Shown one piece after another: positions 4,774 through 7,568 of a DNA stretch of 7,568 bases. Position 1 is the stretch's first letter. Each line of letters opens with the position of its first letter. The DNA comes from Chloroflexota bacterium. Its GTDB lineage: Bacteria; Chloroflexota; Anaerolineae; B4-G1. The stretch is taken from positions 1 to 7,568 of the forward strand of contig JAAEPW010000916.1 in the NCBI GenBank assembly GCA_024232355.1, written 5' to 3'. Below the pieces are notes generated by a model that saw only the letters and a list, made by a program, of their open reading frames with translations, did no database searches and had not been told where the DNA came from. Made by a program: the position numbers and the translations under genes.

Positions 4774-4832
4774 GCGGGCTGGAATCATGCACCCTAATTG
4801 CGGTGTTCGTTGCGAAATTCGGAATGACGCCG

Positions 4833-4863
4833 TGGTATGTGTCAATGACTTTGACACATACCA
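4833..4863. repeat. 13-5-13 perfect palindrome
   Basis: TGGTATGTGTCAA (4833-4845) and its exact complement (4851-4863) flank TGACT. Each arm contains TTGACA or its complement, but no partner -10 sits at the right distance on either strand. Its size and symmetry fit a dimeric repressor operator, a recombinase site or an origin cruciform; nothing in the sequence decides between these. Confidence 0.65.
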
Positions 4864-5031
4864 GATAACAGCGGAGTGGAGCCTGAGCAACTGAGGAACC
4901 TTACTTCTTCACTAAAGCTCAAGGGATATCAGGCAGGAGAACAAAGGAAGCACAAAGGGCACAATACGCGTGGTTGTCTTGGCGTGTGCTTTCATCCAAA
5001 TTCATAGACTGAACCGCTTAATTTATGAAAA

Positions 5032-5134
5032 GGTAACAGGTAACACTCCGTAACACTGTTTTCCGACTTTCCCTCTAGATAGGTTATATAGACACAAACT
5101 GAGAAAACACTGTTACCTACTGTTACCTGTTACC
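5032..5134. repeat. 32-bp inverted repeat built of GGTAACA heptads
   Basis: The arms 5032-5063 and 5103-5134 match at 28 of 32 positions around a 39-bp loop. Each arm holds three heptad-like units: GGTAACA at 5032 and 5039 and CGTAACA at 5049 on the left; TGTTACC at 5111, 5121 and 5128 on the right. The 7- and 10-bp spacings mirror each other. The loop carries a possible -10 (TTATAT, 5084-5089) with a weak -35 (TTCCGA, 5061-5066, 17 bp). The right arm ends 3 nt before the primase Shine-Dalgarno AAAGGAG (5138-5144). I infer an operator or iteron array controlling the primase. RHH proteins such as plasmid omega repressors bind tandem and inverted heptads, which makes the RHH-like protein at 2079-2384 one candidate binder. 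Confidence 0.75.
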
Positions 5135-5150
5135 CTCAAAGGAGAAGATA

Positions 5151-5354
5151 ATGATAGACCAAAGTACAATTGACTTGCTGGCCTTGGTGGGTGAAGATAC
5201 GCAACTAAAGAAAACTGGAAATATGAACAACGGGGCGTGGAGTGGGCCATGTCCCTTTTGTGGGGGGCGGGATCGTTTCAACGTCTGGCCCCATCATCCA
5301 AAGGGGAATGGGCAGTGGTGGTGTAGAGGCTGCGAGAAACGCGGGACGCTATAG
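5151..5354 (+). CDS. primase N-terminal zinc-ribbon fragment, 67 aa
   Basis: It starts at ATG 5151 with AAAGGAG 6 nt upstream. Residues 34-61 form the zinc ribbon of phage/plasmid primases: C34-PF-C37 followed by GGRDRFNVWP, then C58-RG-C61 and EKRGTL. The CPFCGGRDRF pattern matches the Prim_Zn_Ribbon of P4/T7-like primases, which reads the template and positions the start of primer synthesis. The frame stops at TAG 5352, just where the family normally continues into a linker and the catalytic part. That part follows in another frame at 5378. This is therefore the broken first piece of one gene, or a separately translated zinc module. Confidence 0.85.
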   Translation: MIDQSTIDLLALVGEDTQLKKTGNMNNGAWSGPCPFCGGRDRFNVWPHHPKGNGQWWCRGCEKRGTL

Positions 5355-5377
5355 ACTAACTAAGATGTCGCGACGGG

Positions 5378-6262
5378 TTGACTTTTCGAGCGGCCTTCAA
5401 AGCCTTGGGCCTGCACGCTGACGGCTACTATGGAGGACGTCGCTCTATGTCTCGGCCCCAGGCACCCAGAACCGTAGTTGCACCTAGCTCAAAGTGGCAG
5501 GAACGCGGATGGCGCTTCTGTGACGAGTGCCAGGGTCTGCTGTGGTCCTCAAAGGGGGTCAAGGCGCTGAATTGGCTCCATAGTCGGGGGTTGCGTGATG
5601 AAACGATCAAAAAGGCGGGCCTAGGTTACAATCCCACCGACCGGACCGAAGATTGGGCTGTTTGGGGACTTGAACCCCGATGTGGTAAAAAAGGCGTATG
5701 GTTGGCCAGGGGCGTGGTGATTCCCTGGGAGATCGATGGCATACTATGGCGTGTGAATATACGGCGGCCACCCTCCGTGCTGGCAAAGATCAAAGCACAC
5801 AATACCAAACTGAAACAACAGTTCGATGCAAAAGAGATCACAAAAAAGATGTACGAAAAAGGCTTGTGGTCCGATTCCAAATATATCGGGCCTGCGGGTT
5901 GGGGTGGTGGCAACCCACTTTACAACGCCGAGGCTCTAGCTATCGACAAGCCCGCTCTACTGGTAGATGGAGAACTGGATGTCCTCACCGCTGCTCAGGA
6001 AGCCGGCGATCTAGTGGCCCCGGTGGCAACAGGTTCGACGAGTGGCGCCAGGCGTGCACGATGGATTGCCTTTTTGGCGCTTTGCTCGTCCATACTGGTG
6101 ACCTTTGATACCGATGAACCTGGCGAGAAAGCAGCCCATTATTGGTTGAATGTCCTTGATAACGCAAATCGATGGAGACCTTACTGCAAAGATGTCAACG
6201 CGATGATCATCGATGGATTCAATTTGCGCAAGTGGCTTTTTGTTGCGTTGGGAAATTGTTAG
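5378..6262 (+). pseudogene. Toprim catalytic part of the split primase, 294 aa
   Basis: The frame opens after a stop at 5357; the first usable codon is TTG 5378, without a Shine-Dalgarno sequence. LTFRAAFKALGL continues the usual primase linker after the zinc ribbon. Then come a helical region with RGL...AGLGYNP (about residues 70-86) and a strand-rich part (VWLARGVVIPWEIDGILWRV). The Toprim domain has E199 in VDGELDV, the DTDEPG motif (D244, D246) and KDVN (271-274), and ends with the FNLRKWL helix usual at this place. The Toprim metal-binding acidic residues are therefore present, and the C-terminus looks complete. No helicase domain follows. One frameshift cannot join it to 5151-5354: that frame closes at 5354 and this one opens only after 5359, so at least two changes or re-initiation are needed. 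Probably a recent pseudogene or a sequencing artefact. Confidence 0.8.
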
Positions 6263-6350
6263 AAAGCAAAGATACCTACGCTGACCATCCTAATCACTTT
6301 CCTGGTTTGACCTTGTCATCTCCACTAATCACCCGACCCTGGCACGCGTT

Positions 6351-6953
6351 GTGACTAGGTGGGCTTGGTTCTTGGTATCTACTTTGTTCACCAATGTCAA
6401 TCTAGATCACGAGAACTTGCCCACGCGGGTATTGGTGCGTGTCGACCCGAAAAAGGTGGACCAGGTGCTGACGGTGCTGGCGGCCACCGCCAACCCAGAG
6501 TTCCCCGAAGAGGTCACGGTGGACAAACCTTCGGATGCACTGGAGGCACAAGAAGCTGCCGATGACGCCTTTACCGCACTCCTGCTGGGGTTGGGGGCCG
6601 TATCGCTGCTGGTCGGCGGGGTGGGCATCGCCAACGTGATGGTGATCTCGGTTCTCGAACGGCGCAACGAGATCGGGCTGCGGCGCGCGCTGGGTGCTAC
6701 CAGGGGCACGGTTGCGGTCCAGTTTCTGGGTGAGGCGCTGTTGCTGGGCGCTATCGGCGACACAGGCGGCATCCTGTTGGGGGTGGCGGTCACGGCGATT
6801 TATGCCAGCATCAAAGGCTGGGTCACTCTGGTTCCGCCTGCCTCGATGATTGGCGGGTTCGCTGCTGCGCTGCTGATCGGCGGGATCGCGGGTCTGCAAC
6901 CGGCGATCAAGGCGGCGAATTTGTCGCCTACAGAGGCGTTGCGCACTATGTAA
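6351..6953 (+). pseudogene. N-terminally truncated MacB/FtsX-type ABC permease
   Basis: From about 6400 the translation (LPTRVLVRVDPKKVDQVLTV and onward) matches the C-terminal half of MacB/FtsX-type permeases. It has the end of the extracytoplasmic domain, then three membrane segments: AFTALLLGLGAVSLLVGGVG, the region EALLLGAIGDTGGILLGVAV, and GGFAAALLIGGIAGL. The characteristic ERRNEIGLRRALGATR coupling loop and the SPTEALRTM end are present. The first membrane helix and most of the extracytoplasmic domain are missing (200 aa against roughly 400). The first 15-20 codons of the frame (GTG 6351, no Shine-Dalgarno sequence) look like unrelated sequence read through the junction. It cannot work as a transporter subunit alone. 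Its higher G+C than the left part suggests chromosomal sequence adjoining the element's right end. Confidence 0.8.
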
Positions 6954-6957
6954 AGAA

Positions 6958-7568
6958 TCACGCCCCATCTCGACCTTTTCTGGTATCGCTTCCCAAGAGG
7001 CGGTTCAGAGTTGGTTCTGCCAGTGTTTGATACATCCGATCCATCTCTTCTGGGGGCGCGGGCATATCGTCCATCACCCAATCTGTCAGCAAAGAGACCA
7101 ATCCACTGATCAAAAATGTCGTGGCTATTCGCCTGGGAATTTGGGTCGACGAGTCTGCCAAAGCCATCGTATCCAACTGAACCTCCAGGCGTTTGACCAA
7201 AGGTTTTACCAACATCCCCAAACCGATTTCTGGGTTTATGGCATTCATCTTGAACCAGCGGTGTTTTTCTTCCGAAATCCGGAACAGCGCCAGGCTGGGA
7301 ACCAGTTTTTGATAGGCATTATCAGGTCCACCACTCTCTTCCAGGATAGTCTGGATTTCCTGTTCGATCTGCGTCAAAAGCAGGCTGAACATGTATCGAC
7401 TCAGATCTCGTTTATCTTCAAAATGCGCGTAAAAGGTCGCCCGGCCGATATCAGCCCGTTCGACAATGTCACTGACACTGATTTTCTTGTAATCTTTTTC
7501 CAGGAGCAATTCCCGCAGCGCTCCAATGATCAGACGCTTGCTACGAACTGCTCGCCGGTCGGGTTTGA
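6958..7568 (-). CDS. TetR/AcrR-family transcriptional regulator (5' end off window)
   Basis: The frame is open from the stop at 6958 to the right edge and continues beyond. Reading only from 7509 would drop part of the first helix, because the sequence upstream of it (PDRRAVRSKRLIIGALRELL) is typical TetR N-terminal sequence. The HTH is clear: ISVSDIVERADIGRATFYAHFEDK, with the usual recognition-helix core G.ATFY.HF..K. The remainder is an all-helical ligand-binding domain. It is a dimeric repressor, probably of a nearby transporter or efflux system. It converges on the permease fragment with 4 bp between their stop codons, so it may once have controlled that transporter operon from the opposite strand. 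Inducer unknown. Confidence 0.9.
   Translation of the reverse strand, partial: KPDRRAVRSKRLIIGALRELLLEKDYKKISVSDIVERADIGRATFYAHFEDKRDLSRYMFSLLLTQIEQEIQTILEESGGPDNAYQKLVPSLALFRISEEKHRWFKMNAINPEIGLGMLVKPLVKRLEVQLDTMALADSSTQIPRRIATTFLISGLVSLLTDWVMDDMPAPPEEMDRMYQTLAEPTLNRLLGSDTRKGRDGA

Larger units (their letters stand above)
4551..4799. repeat. TGCACCCTAA boxes (three exact copies)
   Basis: TGCACCCTAA occurs at 4630-4639 and 4788-4797 on the plus strand and at 4560-4551 on the minus strand (read there as TTAGGGTGCA). The two plus copies agree over 12 bp (TGCACCCTAATT). A weaker copy, TGCACTCCAA, lies at 4444-4453. Several copies of one 10-mer in both orientations within about 250 bp suggest binding sites of a replication initiator or regulator. 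Confidence 0.5.
3764..5150. other. 1.4-kb repeat-rich non-coding region (candidate origin/control region)
   Basis: No frame here has a good start, a ribosome binding site and a protein-like sequence together. What it does hold is facing promoter-like sequences (4011-4039 plus, 4143-4171 minus), a duplicated block (4422-4493 and 4608-4684), three TGCACCCTAA boxes, a 12-bp triple repeat, a 13-5-13 palindrome and an inverted repeat of heptads before the primase. It lies between the start of the minus-strand operon and the start of the plus-strand primase. This is the usual position of an iteron-type replication origin; the origin role is inference. GTTTACACA at 4091-4099 differs from a DnaA box at one position. 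Confidence 0.5.

Noticed and set aside
4629..4868. 79-aa plus-strand frame with THP repeats
   Set aside because: Its repetitive part is only the 12-bp DNA repeats read in frame. There is no ribosome binding site, and the rest is low-quality sequence across direct repeats and a palindrome.
402..7081. Long frames antisense to real genes (for example 484-969, 2889-3260, 5626-5913, 6402-6968)
   Set aside because: These are shadow frames opposite well-supported genes, with no ribosome binding sites and atypical composition.
1..7568. CRISPR arrays, tRNA or rRNA genes, insertion sequences, integrase
   Set aside because: Looked for on both strands and none seen: no regular spacer-repeat array, no cloverleaf-like sequence, no transposase or tyrosine/serine recombinase frame.

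Overview
The window looks like most of a compact plasmid-like mobile element (about 211 to 6300) that abuts ordinary chromosomal genes on its right. The host is probably a bacterium with intermediate G+C. The primase architecture, the MacB/FtsX-type permease and the many very small coupled genes remind me of Chloroflexota (Anaerolineae-type) genomes, but this is an impression and nothing here proves the phylum. The permease and TetR genes at the right look like normal chromosomal genes, and the permease has visibly higher G+C than the element.

Layout. 1-210: no convincing gene. 211-244: a perfect 14-6-14 inverted repeat that reads as a dif-like (11-6-11) or loxP-like (13-8-13) recombination site. 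247-3763, minus strand: one long polycistron of about 13 small genes. Most junctions are 4-nt ATGA/GTGA overlaps or a TGATG overlap, which allowed two genes too short for ordinary ORF calling (247-405 and 3402-3533) and several starts to be placed. In transcription order it encodes an excisionase-like HTH protein with an AT-hook-like tail, a 43-aa orphan, a piece of a GIY-YIG-like protein, ParA, a ribbon-helix-helix-like ParA partner, a 63-aa repeat-containing orphan, two small orphans, a double-HTH regulator, a 57-aa orphan, two cysteine-rich zinc-binding proteins and a 52-aa two-helix membrane peptide. 3764-5150: about 1.4 kb with no convincing gene but many repeats: a promoter for the minus operon, a duplicated block of about 75 bp, TGCACCCTAA boxes, three 12-bp repeats, a 13-5-13 palindrome, and a 32-bp inverted repeat made of GGTAACA heptads directly in front of the primase. 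5151-6262, plus strand: a zinc-ribbon/Toprim primase split in two by disruptions near 5350-5378. 6351-6953: the 3' part of an ABC-transporter permease with its N-terminal half missing. 6958 to the right edge, minus strand: a TetR-family regulator cut by the window end.

How it may work together (inference): the repeat-rich region would serve as replication origin and control region, with the primase supplying initiation or priming. ParA, its RHH-like partner and the 12-bp repeats just downstream would form a partition module. The 211-244 site would serve integration or dimer resolution, presumably by a recombinase encoded elsewhere, because none is visible here. The broken primase and the truncated permease suggest that this copy is decaying or that the right boundary is a rearrangement junction.
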